From Abiotrophia defectiva ATCC 49176 (GTDB lineage Bacteria; Bacillota; Bacilli; Lactobacillales; Aerococcaceae): 64,000 nucleotides of DNA. The stretch lies in NCBI RefSeq assembly GCF_000160075.2, contig NZ_KI535341.1, forward strand, positions 1 to 64,000. Direction: 5' to 3'. A program made the position numbers and the translations under genes. The stretch's first letter is position 1. The number at the start of each line of letters is the position of its first letter. Positions 21,786 through 30,839 of this stretch are shown here, piece by piece. The notes beneath the pieces were generated by a model. That model did no database searches. It was given only the letters and a program-made list of their open reading frames with translations, and was not told the origin of the DNA.

Positions 21786-22721
21786 ATGTCATTGGAAATG
21801 TTCACGCGCTACGCGCCCCAAGAGTGGCAAAAGCTCCACCAAGAGGGCCAACCTATACCCCAGGTCCATGAATTGGCTCGACTGGTCTCACTTAATGACC
21901 GCCTGTCTCAGGCAGATGTGGCCACCATCTACGCCCCTATGATTCATTATTTGGATATGATGATGACCTATCAACAAGCCTATCAGTCCGCCAAATATCA
22001 ATTTCTGCAGGGCCAAAACCATCCCTCTCTCCAATCCCACCAGCCTTTTGTCATTGGGATTTCAGGGAGTGTCGCGGTCGGCAAGAGCACAACGGCCCGG
22101 GTCTTACATGAGCTGCTGAGCCGGACCTATCCAGAGCGCAAAGTCGCCCTGATGACAACTGACGGCTTTCTCTATCCTAACGCTGAATTAATTCGGCGTG
22201 GCATCCTAGGCCGCAAGGGTTTCCCAGATTCCTATGATATGCCTCGCCTCCTAGACTTCATGCAGCGTATCAAGACGCGTAAAGGGCCAGTTAGCTACCC
22301 TGTTTATTCCCACCAGGTCTATGATGTCTTAGTTGGACAAGAAGCCGTCATGGAAGATCCCGACATCCTGATTGTGGAAGGGATTAATGTCTTGCAACTG
22401 CCACAGAACCAGAAACTCTATGTCAGCGACTTCTTCGATGTCTCAATCTATATCGACGCTAATCCTGTCCATATTCAACGTTGGTACATGGAACGTTTCG
22501 AACTCTTACTGGACTTGGCCAAGCAAGATCCTCATAACTACTACTTCGAGCTGTCCCAAAAACCACGCGAACAAGCCCGGCAATATGCTAACGAGGCTTG
22601 GCAGACCATTAACCTAGTTAACTTAATTCAAAATATCGCCCCTACCCGTGAACGGGCGGACCTTATTCTGCATAAGGCCTCCAACCATCTGGTGGACAGC
22701 ATTTATGTTAGAAATTACTAG
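21786..22721 (+). CDS. coaA: Pantothenate kinase, type I
   Basis: It phosphorylates pantothenate, the committed step of coenzyme A synthesis. The 311 residues are normal for the type I enzyme. The P-loop GISGSVAVGKSTTARVL lies at about residues 95-110. MTTDGFLYPN, KGFPDSYDM and SVYIDA-like segments form the pantothenate site, and VEGINVLQ is the Walker B region. The ATG follows AGGAGG. The gene is divergent from the mevalonate operon. Confidence 0.95.
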   Translation: MSLEMFTRYAPQEWQKLHQEGQPIPQVHELARLVSLNDRLSQADVATIYAPMIHYLDMMMTYQQAYQSAKYQFLQGQNHPSLQSHQPFVIGISGSVAVGKSTTARVLHELLSRTYPERKVALMTTDGFLYPNAELIRRGILGRKGFPDSYDMPRLLDFMQRIKTRKGPVSYPVYSHQVYDVLVGQEAVMEDPDILIVEGINVLQLPQNQKLYVSDFFDVSIYIDANPVHIQRWYMERFELLLDLAKQDPHNYYFELSQKPREQARQYANEAWQTINLVNLIQNIAPTRERADLILHKASNHLVDSIYVRNY

Positions 22722-22735
22722 AACTTCAACTAAAC

Positions 22736-22776
22736 AAAAAAAGTCGCCACAAGTTAAACTTATGGCGACTTTTTAT
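22736..22776. terminator. Bidirectional terminator between coaA and degV
   Basis: AAAGTCGCCA and TGGCGACTTT pair across a 13-base loop, with A runs on the left and T runs on the right. It can serve both converging genes. Confidence 0.85.
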
Positions 22777-22789
22777 TTAAGTAATAGAT

Positions 22790-23662
22790 TTAGAAATCTG
22801 CTGGCAACTTAGGCACAATCCCTAAGCCCTTGGTGCCATCACCCGTATGGGTACCAATTACGGGACCAATATTGGTATAGCTAAGGGGCATACCAGGATA
22901 GGCATCCTTCATCATTTCATCCAACACCTTTAAATCTTCTGGCGCACCCGCTTGGCCAATACCGACATGCACGCCTTGAGGGTAGCGTGTTTGCCATTCT
23001 GCCACTAGTTCCACCATGCGACGGTAAACCTTCTTGGTTGTACGGATTTTTTCAGTGACAGCAATCTTGCCTTCTTCAAAATGAAGCAAGGGACGAATCT
23101 GTAAGATATTACCCAAGATGGCACTGGAAGCCGACAGGCGGCCACCCTTAACCAAGTTATTGAGGTCCCCTACCATGAGGTAGACATCCGAATGACGAGC
23201 CGACCATTCTAGGCGACGACCCACTTGCTCTGCTGACAAACCTTGGTCAATCCAGTCTAAGGTTTCCTTGACTAAGATTTCCATGACCATGCAGGATGAG
23301 CCAGAGTCTACCGCATAAGCGTGCAATTTATCCTCATACTCGCTCAAGAGCATACGGGCAGTTTGATAGGTTCCGCTGATTTCACTGGAGAGGTGAATGG
23401 CATAGACCGTATCATAGCCAGCCGCTACTAATTGGTCCAAGAGGGCCAAGTAATCCCCTGGTTGGGGTTGAGAAGTTGTCGGTAATTGGCTTTCAGACTT
23501 GAGGCGGGTGTAAAATTCATTTAATAATTGCAGATCCGATGTATCCTTCATGACTGAGCCATCACTGAAATTAACCGACAAGGCAACTTGATAGACGTCT
23601 GGATGTTGGGCTAAGGCCTCTGATAAGTAGGCAGTAGAGTCAACAATCACAGCTGCTTTCAT
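22790..23662 (-). CDS. DegV family fatty-acid-binding protein
   Basis: DegV/FakB proteins bind a fatty acid and present it to the kinase FakA for phosphorylation and entry into phospholipid synthesis. The 290-residue protein shows the family's IVDSTAYLS start, the conserved PTTSQPQPGDY loop, HLSSEISGTYQ and VDSGSSCM segments in the N-terminal half, and the GGRLS loop and IGPVIGTHTGDG C-terminus that binds the carboxylate. The start is the ATG at 23662, seven bases behind AAGGAGG. The ATG two codons earlier overlaps that site. No FakA gene is in the window. Confidence 0.9.
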   Translation of the reverse strand: MKAAVIVDSTAYLSEALAQHPDVYQVALSVNFSDGSVMKDTSDLQLLNEFYTRLKSESQLPTTSQPQPGDYLALLDQLVAAGYDTVYAIHLSSEISGTYQTARMLLSEYEDKLHAYAVDSGSSCMVMEILVKETLDWIDQGLSAEQVGRRLEWSARHSDVYLMVGDLNNLVKGGRLSASSAILGNILQIRPLLHFEEGKIAVTEKIRTTKKVYRRMVELVAEWQTRYPQGVHVGIGQAGAPEDLKVLDEMMKDAYPGMPLSYTNIGPVIGTHTGDGTKGLGIVPKLPADF

Positions 23663-23766
23663 CAACATTCCTCCTTAATTCAAAAATACGCTCCAGAGGG
23701 ATTATATCAAATATCGCGCCAAATGTCTTGCTATGTGGTAGAATAATGTGGAAAGGAGGCGCCCCA

Positions 23767-24420
23767 ATGAACTATCTGACCATTGATCAAGCCAGTGTCC
23801 ACGAAATCGAAATCAAGAAGTCCCGCTTCCTCTGCTATCTCTATCCGCTCCAGGATCCAGCCGACTTCCCACCCATCCTTGCCGCCTTGCGTAAGGAACA
23901 TTACAAGGCTGCGCATCATTGTAGCGCCTATATTATCGGTCCTGATTCCCTAACCCAGAAAATGAGTGATGACGGTGAACCTGCGGGTACGGCCGGCGTT
24001 CCCATGCTGGAAGTTCTCAAGCAACGTCAGTTAACTAACCTAGCCGCCGTGGTAGTCCGCTATTTTGGCGGGATTAAGCTAGGGGCTGGGGGCCTCATTC
24101 GTGCCTATTCCAGTGCAGTCAGTGAAGCCTTGAATCAGGCTACTATTGTCGCTAACGTCAACCAGTTGCTAATTGCTTTAGAGCTGGGCTATAACCAAGT
24201 CGATTCCTTCCAGTATTTTCTGGACCATAGTGACTTGGATGTCACGGTTATGGACACCGAATATGCCGGCCAAGTCACCTATACTTTGGCTATCTATCAA
24301 GACCAAGCTGCGACCCTAGAAGCCCAACTACGCGACCGGTTCAATGGCCAAATAGGCTGGCTAGAACTAGGCGAGGAGACCGTCAATGTCCCCGTCAAAC
24401 AAGTAGCCGAGCAAGATTAA
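23767..24420 (+). CDS. YigZ/IMPACT family protein
   Basis: This 217-residue protein belongs to the UPF0029/IMPACT family. The N-terminal domain has the signature EIKKSRFLCYLYP, then HHCSAYIIG, SDDGEPAGTAGVPMLEVL and VRYFGGIKLGAGGLIRAYS. The C-terminal domain is a ferredoxin-like DUF1949-type fold. Family members bind nucleic acids or ribosomes in stress, and the exact role in bacteria is unsettled. The ATG at 23767 follows AAAGGAGG. The in-frame extension upstream is rejected because it contains this site. Confidence 0.9.
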   Translation: MNYLTIDQASVHEIEIKKSRFLCYLYPLQDPADFPPILAALRKEHYKAAHHCSAYIIGPDSLTQKMSDDGEPAGTAGVPMLEVLKQRQLTNLAAVVVRYFGGIKLGAGGLIRAYSSAVSEALNQATIVANVNQLLIALELGYNQVDSFQYFLDHSDLDVTVMDTEYAGQVTYTLAIYQDQAATLEAQLRDRFNGQIGWLELGEETVNVPVKQVAEQD

Positions 24421-24430
24421 AACATAATCA

Positions 24431-24460
24431 AAAGACCCGAGACAAGTGTCTCGGGTCTTT
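24431..24460. terminator. Bidirectional terminator
   Basis: AAAGACCCGAGACA and its exact reverse complement pair around a 2-base centre, between two converging genes. Confidence 0.8.
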
Positions 24461-24467
24461 ATGTCCT

Positions 24468-25673
24468 CTAAAACTTTTCGAAGAAGCTCTGCAACCAGTT
24501 AACTAAGGCGCCTTGCTTGAGGTTATCAGGCAAGACCTGGTTCACAACCGCCACATGCTGTTCAAAAGAGCGGTTCATGATTTTCTGGATTTCTCTCAGG
24601 CGCATATCGCGTCCTTGTCGTTCTGCCGTGGCAATTTGCTTGAGGACCTCAATATAACTGTAGGCCAGACTCAAAGTCAAACCAGAGGCAATCGCTCCTG
24701 TCACAGCGCCACCCGTTACTGTCCCCAAGCCAGGCAGGATCTTGAAGACAGATGATACCACGAGTTTACCTATCAAAGTCGTGCCACCGGTCCCACCTAA
24801 ACCCATGACCAAGCTAATTAACTGGGATTTCTCTAGCGACACCCCGAAGATGGCCGATAGATGAGCCAACATGGTAATCTGCATGGGAACCAGAAGCGTT
24901 GCGTCCGCTACCGGAATTGGTAGAAACCCTACACCAAAGGCTGTCGTCACATAGGTTTGCGCCCAACTTCTAGCCTCTTTGACCTTTCTTGCCAAATCGA
25001 CCTGTTGGGCGTTGATAAAAGCCCGGTGAACTGACTCCGGTACTAAACTCAGACTCAATTCCAGGAGCTCATTCAAACCATGAGGCGGAATCAGTGCCTG
25101 TTTAGGTAGGCTATAAGCCTTAGCCAGAATGGGCACAATCCCCTTAACTGGCAGGGCCATTGCCTGTAACTGATTAAGAAATTCCTGGTTACCTGGATCC
25201 AATTGTTGGGTCAAGACCAGAATAACCGGCACATACTGGGCCAAGGTCTTGATGATTTCTATTTCCATGGCTTCAATTCTAGCCATGGTCGAATTCAAGC
25301 AGTAGTAGACTACGTGGATTTTATTGCGCGGGTCGCCTTGACGTTTTTCAATCAGGAGATCCGACAAACTAGCTAAGACTTCCCGCTGAGATTCAGCTGT
25401 CAACTCCAGCCCCTTGGTATCATAGAGGGTCAGAGGCACGCTTTCCTTGGTAATGCGCACCAGCTGTTGAGTAATGGGGAGCCCGGCCCCAGTGCTTGCC
25501 AGATTTTCCCGGAAAAGGGCATTAATGAGCGTGGATTTACCACTCCCAGTTTTGCCCGCTACTAGGACATTGAGGGGCTGCATCTTGTCAACTTCAGTCT
25601 GGGTTTTGTTGAGTAACTCGTCCACCAGCTGGGTGTTGACCCGACGCTTGAAAAGTTGATTTAGTTGGCGCAT
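24468..25673 (-). CDS. Era-like GTPase with C-terminal membrane segments
   Basis: The 401-residue protein has an N-terminal GTPase domain. The P-loop GKTGSGKST is at residues 40-48, the G3-like YDTKGLEL at about 100, and a G4-like LTQQLDP at about 155. The second half has hydrophobic stretches (FGVGFLPIPVADATLLVP, then a glycine-rich GLGGTGGTTLIG region) like the DUF697 proteins associated with membranes. Such GTPases may shape or sense membranes. Function is unproven. AGGAGG supports the start. The zinc peptidase gene ends 21 bp upstream in the same direction, so the two probably form an operon. Confidence 0.8.
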   Translation of the reverse strand: MRQLNQLFKRRVNTQLVDELLNKTQTEVDKMQPLNVLVAGKTGSGKSTLINALFRENLASTGAGLPITQQLVRITKESVPLTLYDTKGLELTAESQREVLASLSDLLIEKRQGDPRNKIHVVYYCLNSTMARIEAMEIEIIKTLAQYVPVILVLTQQLDPGNQEFLNQLQAMALPVKGIVPILAKAYSLPKQALIPPHGLNELLELSLSLVPESVHRAFINAQQVDLARKVKEARSWAQTYVTTAFGVGFLPIPVADATLLVPMQITMLAHLSAIFGVSLEKSQLISLVMGLGGTGGTTLIGKLVVSSVFKILPGLGTVTGGAVTGAIASGLTLSLAYSYIEVLKQIATAERQGRDMRLREIQKIMNRSFEQHVAVVNQVLPDNLKQGALVNWLQSFFEKF

Positions 25674-25694
25674 AGGCCACCTCCTGGACTGACA

Positions 25695-26381
25695 TTAGTC
25701 GTTGTTGCGACTAGATAGAATAATCAAACGGAGCAATTGTAAGGCCGTAGCACTAGCTGCCGCCACATAGGTTAAGGCTGCTGCATTAAGCACCTTGCGG
25801 GCAGCTGGCATTTCTTCTGGGGCCAAAAGTTGGTTTTGTTCCAAAATCTTAAGTGCCCGCGCACTCGCATCGAATTCCACTGGCAGGGTCACCACTTGGA
25901 AGACTAGGACCAGGGAGAAGAGAATAATCCCGAATTGGACCAAGCCCATCATTTGGAAGATAAAGCCGGCAATAATCACTGGCATGGCCGCTGCTGAACC
26001 AATTTGGGTCACAGGCACTAGGGCATTACGCAAACGGAGCGGGAAGTAGTTCTCAGCATCTTGAACTGCGTGGCCACATTCGTGAGCAGCAACCGCAACC
26101 GCTGCAACCGAAGTCTCCATATCGGTCGCATCAGACAGACGCAAGACCTTGTGACGGGAGTCATAGTGGTCAGTCAAATCACCTGAAACATGTTCGACTT
26201 GAACATTGTTAATTAGAGTTTGTTGCAGAATAGCTTGCGCCACTTGGCGACCGGTCGTGCCCTTGCTAGTTTCCCATTCACTGTATTTGCTGAAGGTGGA
26301 TTTTACTTTCCATTGGGCATAACCAGCAAAAGCCATCCCGATAATGATTAAGAAGTAAGTTGGATCAAATAAATATCTCAT
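25695..26381 (-). CDS. Membrane zinc metallopeptidase of the YugP type
   Basis: The 228-residue integral membrane peptidase has an N-terminal helix (about 8-22). It carries the zinc motif HECGH (His100, Glu101, His104) in the segment AVAAHECGHAVQ, then several helices (about 125-175 and 205-222). The family (neutral zinc metallopeptidase, Zn_peptidase_2) is widespread in Firmicutes, and its substrates are unknown. A ribosome site AGGGA precedes the start. It is the first gene of a likely two-gene operon with the GTPase. Confidence 0.87.
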   Translation of the reverse strand: MRYLFDPTYFLIIIGMAFAGYAQWKVKSTFSKYSEWETSKGTTGRQVAQAILQQTLINNVQVEHVSGDLTDHYDSRHKVLRLSDATDMETSVAAVAVAAHECGHAVQDAENYFPLRLRNALVPVTQIGSAAAMPVIIAGFIFQMMGLVQFGIILFSLVLVFQVVTLPVEFDASARALKILEQNQLLAPEEMPAARKVLNAAALTYVAAASATALQLLRLIILSSRNND

Positions 26382-26493
26382 GGATATCCCTCCATTATTT
26401 TCAAGTTATACCTTATTATATCAAGTTTAACGACCCTTGGCATCTTTTAGGCTGAGCCCTTTGGGAAAACTTAAGAAATCTACTCTCCACCAA

Positions 26494-26561
26494 GTCATGA
26501 CAAATGTCACATCATGTCATGACAGGCGCTACTACTAGCCTCCGATTTCTTGGCCTATAAT
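26494..26561 (+). promoter_or_regulatory. Paired dyad operators and promoter of the ABC/two-component operon
   Basis: Two dyads lie in front of the operon: TGACAAATGTCA (26498-26509) and TGTCATGACA (26515-26524). The core GTCATGAC occurs twice, 22 bp apart, which is two helix turns. TATAAT at 26556-26561 has no good -35, as expected for an activated promoter. With a start near 26568, the dyads centre at about -48 and -64. The LuxR-type regulator at the operon's end is the natural candidate binder. The sites are seen; the binder is inferred. Confidence 0.6.
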
Positions 26562-26591
26562 AAAACCATCAACAGCAAGGAGGGAACTATT

Positions 26592-27488
26592 ATGAGTCTC
26601 ATTAATGTAAAAGGTGCCGGCAAGACCATCAAGGGTCGCCCCATCTTACAAGATATCAACTTCTCGATTGAGGCTGGCGAATGCATCGCCCTCATTGGTC
26701 CTAATGGGGCCGGCAAAACCACTCTGATTGAACTCTTACTACATGACAAAATCCTCAGCCAAGGGTCCATTACCATTAAAGGGATGGCAGTGGGTAACCG
26801 CAAACTCAAAAGTACTATCGGTCTCCTACCTCAGACTAACGAACTCCCTAAAAACCTCAAGGTCAAAGAATTAATCAGCTTCTTCCAATCCATCTATGAC
26901 TACCCTTTGACGCAGGAAGAAATTCAAGATATTTTGCGTTTCAGTCCAAGCCAATACAATCAGATGACCCAATCCTTATCCGGTGGTCAACGCCGCCTAC
27001 TGGCCTTCGCCTTGACCTTGATTGGTCGTCCTTCCGTTCTCATACTAGACGAACCGACAGCTGCCATGGATACCTCGACTCGCCAACAATTCTGGGAAAT
27101 TATCCATCGGATCAAAGAAACCGGGACCACCATTCTCTACTCTTCCCACTACATTGAAGAAGTCGAGCACACAGCCGAACGGATTCTAGTGCTCCACCAA
27201 GGCAAGCTCATTCGTGACACAACACCACACCGTATGCGATCAGAAGAATTAACCCAGTTCTTTACCGTCCCTGTGCGCTTCCAAGAACTATTGGCTAAGC
27301 GCCAAGACATTATGGAACTGAATGAAAACAGTGATAACCTGACCTTCCATACTAAGAATGGTGCTGAAGTCTGGACTGCCCTTAGCCAAGCGGGTTGCGC
27401 CTTCAGTGAATTAGAAGTCGCTCGCCGCACCTTACTCAATAGTATTTTCGAAACTACCCGAGACGACCAAGAAAGCGAGGTAAAATAA
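26592..27488 (+). CDS. ABC transporter ATP-binding protein
   Basis: This is the ATPase of an ABC-2 type transporter. Of 298 residues, Walker A is GPNGAGKTT (36-44), the Q loop is near LLPQTNELP, the signature is LSGGQRRLLAF and Walker B is VLILDEPTAAMD. It ends with the extended C-terminal segment common in drug or lipid exporters. The ATG at 26592 follows AAGGAGGG. It is the first gene of an operon with a permease, a histidine kinase and a response regulator. The arrangement resembles the lnrJK-lnrLMN and other resistance modules of Firmicutes, so export of, or protection against, a membrane-active compound is a reasonable inference. Confidence 0.9.
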   Translation: MSLINVKGAGKTIKGRPILQDINFSIEAGECIALIGPNGAGKTTLIELLLHDKILSQGSITIKGMAVGNRKLKSTIGLLPQTNELPKNLKVKELISFFQSIYDYPLTQEEIQDILRFSPSQYNQMTQSLSGGQRRLLAFALTLIGRPSVLILDEPTAAMDTSTRQQFWEIIHRIKETGTTILYSSHYIEEVEHTAERILVLHQGKLIRDTTPHRMRSEELTQFFTVPVRFQELLAKRQDIMELNENSDNLTFHTKNGAEVWTALSQAGCAFSELEVARRTLLNSIFETTRDDQESEVK

Positions 27489-27489
27489 A

Positions 27490-28221
27490 ATGAAAAACTT
27501 ACGCGCCCTCATCAAGGTAGAGGCCTACTTTACATTACGCAATTGGCAAAGTTTAGTCATGGCCATCGGTATGCCCTTGGCTTTCTATCTTCTCTTCTCT
27601 GGCATTTATCAAATGGAGATGCCTTATAGCTACAGAGTCTTCATGATGATTTCTATGACGGCCTCCTCTCTACTAAGTTTCAACGTTTTCGCCCTACCCT
27701 ATAATTTAACGGAAGACAAGCACTCCAATTGGCGGCGTTTTCTTCACCATTCACCGGTATCTGTGGTACAATATTACTTAGTAAAAGCCTTGCGCTTTGC
27801 CTTGCTCTATTCCCTCGCTATCGGCGTGGTCTTCGGCTTTGGTGGCTTAGTCCGCCAAATTACCCTACCTGCAGGCGACTATTTCATGGTTATCCTGATT
27901 CTCTTGGTCGGAATGATTCCCTTCTCCTTTATTGGGGCTCTCATCTCCTACTTGCCAAGCGAGGAAACTATCTCCATGGTTGGGAACATCGCCTTTATGG
28001 CTATGTCACTCTTAGGCGGCCTCTGGATGCCTTTAATGCTCTTCCCTCAATGGATGCAAAACCTAGCCAAATGGATTCCTAGCTACCACCTAATGCAAAT
28101 CATCCAAAACTGGTATACTGACCGCATCTGGGCATGGGATTCTATTCTAGTTCTAATAGGCTATGGGCTCTTCTTCCTAGTCTTGATTGCCTTAGTGCAA
28201 CGTAAAATTGAAGTAAAATAA
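27490..28221 (+). CDS. ABC-2 type transporter permease
   Basis: The 243-residue integral membrane protein has six hydrophobic segments, at about 18-38, 50-72, 95-120, 130-155, 162-185 and 215-238. It lacks any other domain and fits the ABC-2 permease family that pairs with ATPases such as the one ending two bases upstream. The partner subunits probably dimerise to form the channel. It carries no recognisable substrate motif. Confidence 0.85.
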   Translation: MKNLRALIKVEAYFTLRNWQSLVMAIGMPLAFYLLFSGIYQMEMPYSYRVFMMISMTASSLLSFNVFALPYNLTEDKHSNWRRFLHHSPVSVVQYYLVKALRFALLYSLAIGVVFGFGGLVRQITLPAGDYFMVILILLVGMIPFSFIGALISYLPSEETISMVGNIAFMAMSLLGGLWMPLMLFPQWMQNLAKWIPSYHLMQIIQNWYTDRIWAWDSILVLIGYGLFFLVLIALVQRKIEVK

Positions 28222-28244
28222 GTCCTTTAGAAGGAGGGGCTATC

Positions 28245-29351
28245 GTGTTCCAACGTCTGAAAATTGCGATGAAACAGACCCACATCATGTTCTATATCAG
28301 TCTGGTCTTCATCCTATTCCCTATTATTGAATCCATCAACCAGTCCCCCATTAATTGGGGGCTTTTGGGCTTTACCTTTATCTTTTTAGTTTCCTATCTC
28401 TCCCTCTTATGGAGCCGAGACCAACGAATTATAACCCTGAGTTGGATTTATGCGGCAAGCTTTATCTGTTACTGTGCCCTTTACCTCAATCCTAACTTCA
28501 TTTGGTTTCTCTTTTATTTGGGCAATGTCATGGCCTATTGTTTCCCTCGTTCTTCCCTCTTGTCCTGGCGTTGGTTAAGCATTTATGGCATCGCTCTAGG
28601 CATCTATCTCTATCACACTTGGCAGGGCTTGGGTCCCATTGAGTTATTCTATCTGGGCCTGCTGATTAGCTTCATCATTCTCTTTTCTATCGGTCAGCGC
28701 TTCGGCCGCTTGCGAGAGCTTATGCAGGAAAGAGAAGAAGCAAAAAACAAACAAATCAACCTACTTTTAGCTGAGAATGAACGTCATCGAATCCGGCGTG
28801 ACCTCCACGATAACCTAGGCCATCTCTTCGCCACCTTGGCTGTTAAAAGCGAACTAGCCACTAGCCTGATGGACCGTCAAAAATATGAGGCCGCCCAAGA
28901 ACACGTCAAGGATATTCACAACCTGACCCAGGAAGCGATGCACCAGGTGCGGGCCATCATCAACGACTTAGACCACCACGACTTGACTAACGAACTCATC
29001 CGGCTGCAAGAAATGTTAGAAATTTCTGGTATCCAGGTGGTCATTGATAACCAACTAGGTAACTTGTCCTTGACTCAAGACCAATCCTCCAGCCTAGCTT
29101 TGTGCCTACTAGAAGCCAGCAACAATATCATCAAGCATGCCCAAGCTAAGCATGTGCTAATCCGCCTCTGGCAGAACGACAATTTCCTCTGTGCCTTTGT
29201 AGAAGACGATGGGCAAGGTTTTGGACCCGTGCAAGAAGGTGAACTCCACACCATCTTAGATCGCCTGCAAATTCAAGGTGGACAGCTAAACATCCTCAGT
29301 CGTCGCCAACCTACCCAAATCCAACTTAAAATGCCCTACGAGAAAGGATAG
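28245..29351 (+). CDS. Sensor histidine kinase of the DesK/NarX-type (HPK7)
   Basis: This 368-residue sensor has a block of five to six short membrane helices (about residues 12-150) with almost no extracellular loops, a coiled-coil linker rich in E and K (about 155-180), a HisKA_3 dimerisation helix with phospho-acceptor His188 in RRDLHDNLGH, and an ATPase domain with the N box EASNNIIKHAQ and the G box EDDGQGFG. A sensor buried in the membrane suggests detection of lipid state or of a compound in the membrane. The start is a GTG at 28245 after AAGGAGGGG. It ends 8 bp before its response regulator gene. Confidence 0.9.
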   Translation: MFQRLKIAMKQTHIMFYISLVFILFPIIESINQSPINWGLLGFTFIFLVSYLSLLWSRDQRIITLSWIYAASFICYCALYLNPNFIWFLFYLGNVMAYCFPRSSLLSWRWLSIYGIALGIYLYHTWQGLGPIELFYLGLLISFIILFSIGQRFGRLRELMQEREEAKNKQINLLLAENERHRIRRDLHDNLGHLFATLAVKSELATSLMDRQKYEAAQEHVKDIHNLTQEAMHQVRAIINDLDHHDLTNELIRLQEMLEISGIQVVIDNQLGNLSLTQDQSSSLALCLLEASNNIIKHAQAKHVLIRLWQNDNFLCAFVEDDGQGFGPVQEGELHTILDRLQIQGGQLNILSRRQPTQIQLKMPYEKG

Positions 29352-29359
29352 GTGATTCC

Positions 29360-29959
29360 ATGCGCCTCTTAATTGCAGAAGACCAAGCTATGCTTCGAGA
29401 TGCCCTCTGTCAACTCCTAGAGCTGGAAGACCAAGTAGAAAGCGTCCATCCAGCCAAAAATGGCCAGGAAGCCATGGAAATTATAGGTAGCCAGACCATC
29501 GATATCGCCCTCTTAGACATTGAAATGCCCTACGCCAGTGGCTTAGATGTGCTAGAGTGGTCTAAGGCTCATCACCCTGAGGTTAAGGTCCTCATCTTCA
29601 CCACCTTCAAGCGTCCCGGCTACTTCGAGCGCGCCCTCAAAGCCGATGTCGATGCCTTCGTCCTCAAGGAGCGACCTGTCCATGCCCTCATGGAAACCCT
29701 AAAAAACATCCTAGCGGGTAAGAAAGAATATGCGCCTGAGCTCGTTGATCGCCTTTTCACTCATCACAACCCCTTGACCCCACAGGAGCGCCAGCTCATG
29801 GCAGGCGTTAGAGAAGGTCTCTCCAACAAGGAGTTAGCCCAGGAGCTCCATCTATCAGAAGGCACCGTCCGCAACTACATGTCTACCGTTCTGCAAAAAC
29901 TAAGCGCCAAAAACCGGGCGGATGCCATCCGTATCTGCCAAGAAAATGGTTGGTATTAA
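29360..29959 (+). CDS. LuxR/NarL-family response regulator
   Basis: The 199-residue regulator has a receiver domain with acidic pocket EDQ near residue 7, phosphorylation site Asp53 (LLDIEMP), a Thr in IFTTF and a Lys in VLKERP. A GerE-type helix-turn-helix follows: LTPQERQLMAGV, then LSNKELAQELHLSEGTVRNYMS. Phosphorylated by the kinase upstream, it would dimerise and bind paired dyads. The sites at 26494-26524 in front of the same operon are the best candidate. A terminator follows 16 bp later. Confidence 0.92.
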   Translation: MRLLIAEDQAMLRDALCQLLELEDQVESVHPAKNGQEAMEIIGSQTIDIALLDIEMPYASGLDVLEWSKAHHPEVKVLIFTTFKRPGYFERALKADVDAFVLKERPVHALMETLKNILAGKKEYAPELVDRLFTHHNPLTPQERQLMAGVREGLSNKELAQELHLSEGTVRNYMSTVLQKLSAKNRADAIRICQENGWY

Positions 29960-29975
29960 AAATTTCGCCAAAGAA

Positions 29976-30009
29976 AAAAGACTGAGAAGTTGATGCTTCT
30001 CAGTCTTTT
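29976..30009. terminator. Bidirectional terminator
   Basis: AAAAGACTGAGAAG and CTTCTCAGTCTTTT pair around ttgatg, between converging genes. Confidence 0.85.
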
Positions 30010-30017
30010 ACTTTGTC

Positions 30018-30737
30018 TTAGTCTTCTAAGTCCACGTTGTGGTATACGCGTTGAACGTCGTCATTGTCTTCTAAGACTTCAATCAAACGCTCAAATTTAG
30101 CTAAGTCGTCACCTGTTAAGGTCACTTCGTTTTGTGGTAAGAGGTCTAATTCTGCCACTTCAAACTCGCTAATCCCCATGGCTTCCAAAGCTGATTGAAT
30201 GGCGTGGAAGTCATTAGGTTCGCCGTAAACGACAACAGACTCACCTTCTTGCGTTACTTCACGGACATCTACATCGGCTTCTAATAAGCCCATCATGATT
30301 TCGTCAGCATCTTGGCCAGCGATAACGAAGACAGCCGTCGCGTCGAAGAGGTAGCTAACAGACCCGCTGACACCCATGTTCCCGCCGTTCTTACCATAGG
30401 CCGCCCGCACATCACTGGCAGTCCGGTTAACGTTGTTAGTCAAGGCATCCACGATAATCATGGAACCATTTGGCCCGAAACCTTCGTAGCGGAGCTCTTG
30501 GAAGCTTTCGTCACCGCCACCTTTGGCTTTTTCGATGGCACGGTCAATGACATGCTTAGGCACATTATAGGTCTTAGCACGATCAATGACAAATTTCAAT
30601 TTTTGGTTACTATGGGGATCTGGATCGCCTTGTTTAGCTGCTACGTAAATTTCAATCCCGAATTTTGCGTAGACCTTACTGTTATTGGCGTCCAACTTGG
30701 CTTTTTTTTCTTTGATGTTGGCCCATTTACGTCCCAT
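30018..30737 (-). CDS. YebC/TACO1 family protein
   Basis: This is a 239-residue conserved protein of the YebC/PmpR family, members of which act as DNA-binding regulators or as ribosome-associated factors that ease translation of proline-rich stretches. The N-terminal [14 protein letters not shown], the [18 protein letters not shown] segment and the acidic C-terminus are characteristic. The second paralogue type (short MGRKW start) is usual in Lactobacillales. A promoter with perfect spacing lies 33 bp upstream of the ATG. The ribosome site is weak. Confidence 0.9.
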   Translation of the reverse strand: MGRKWANIKEKKAKLDANNSKVYAKFGIEIYVAAKQGDPDPHSNQKLKFVIDRAKTYNVPKHVIDRAIEKAKGGGDESFQELRYEGFGPNGSMIIVDALTNNVNRTASDVRAAYGKNGGNMGVSGSVSYLFDATAVFVIAGQDADEIMMGLLEADVDVREVTQEGESVVVYGEPNDFHAIQSALEAMGISEFEVAELDLLPQNEVTLTGDDLAKFERLIEVLEDNDDVQRVYHNVDLED

Positions 30738-30769
30738 TCTTTCACATCACTTTCTCTTAAGATATTACT

Positions 30770-30798
30770 ATTATAAGGCTAAGCCCCCGCTATGGCAA
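30770..30798 (-). promoter_or_regulatory. Promoter of yebC
   Basis: On the minus strand, TTGCCA and TATAAT are separated by 17 bp. Confidence 0.75.
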
Positions 30799-30839
30799 GG
30801 TCTGACACTCATTTGCCTTGCCAGTGGGCAAGTAGGCTT

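Noticed and set aside
30817-30832. Terminator after the glycosyltransferase gene
   Set aside because: A stem (cttgcc/ggcaag) is present but no T run follows on the minus strand.
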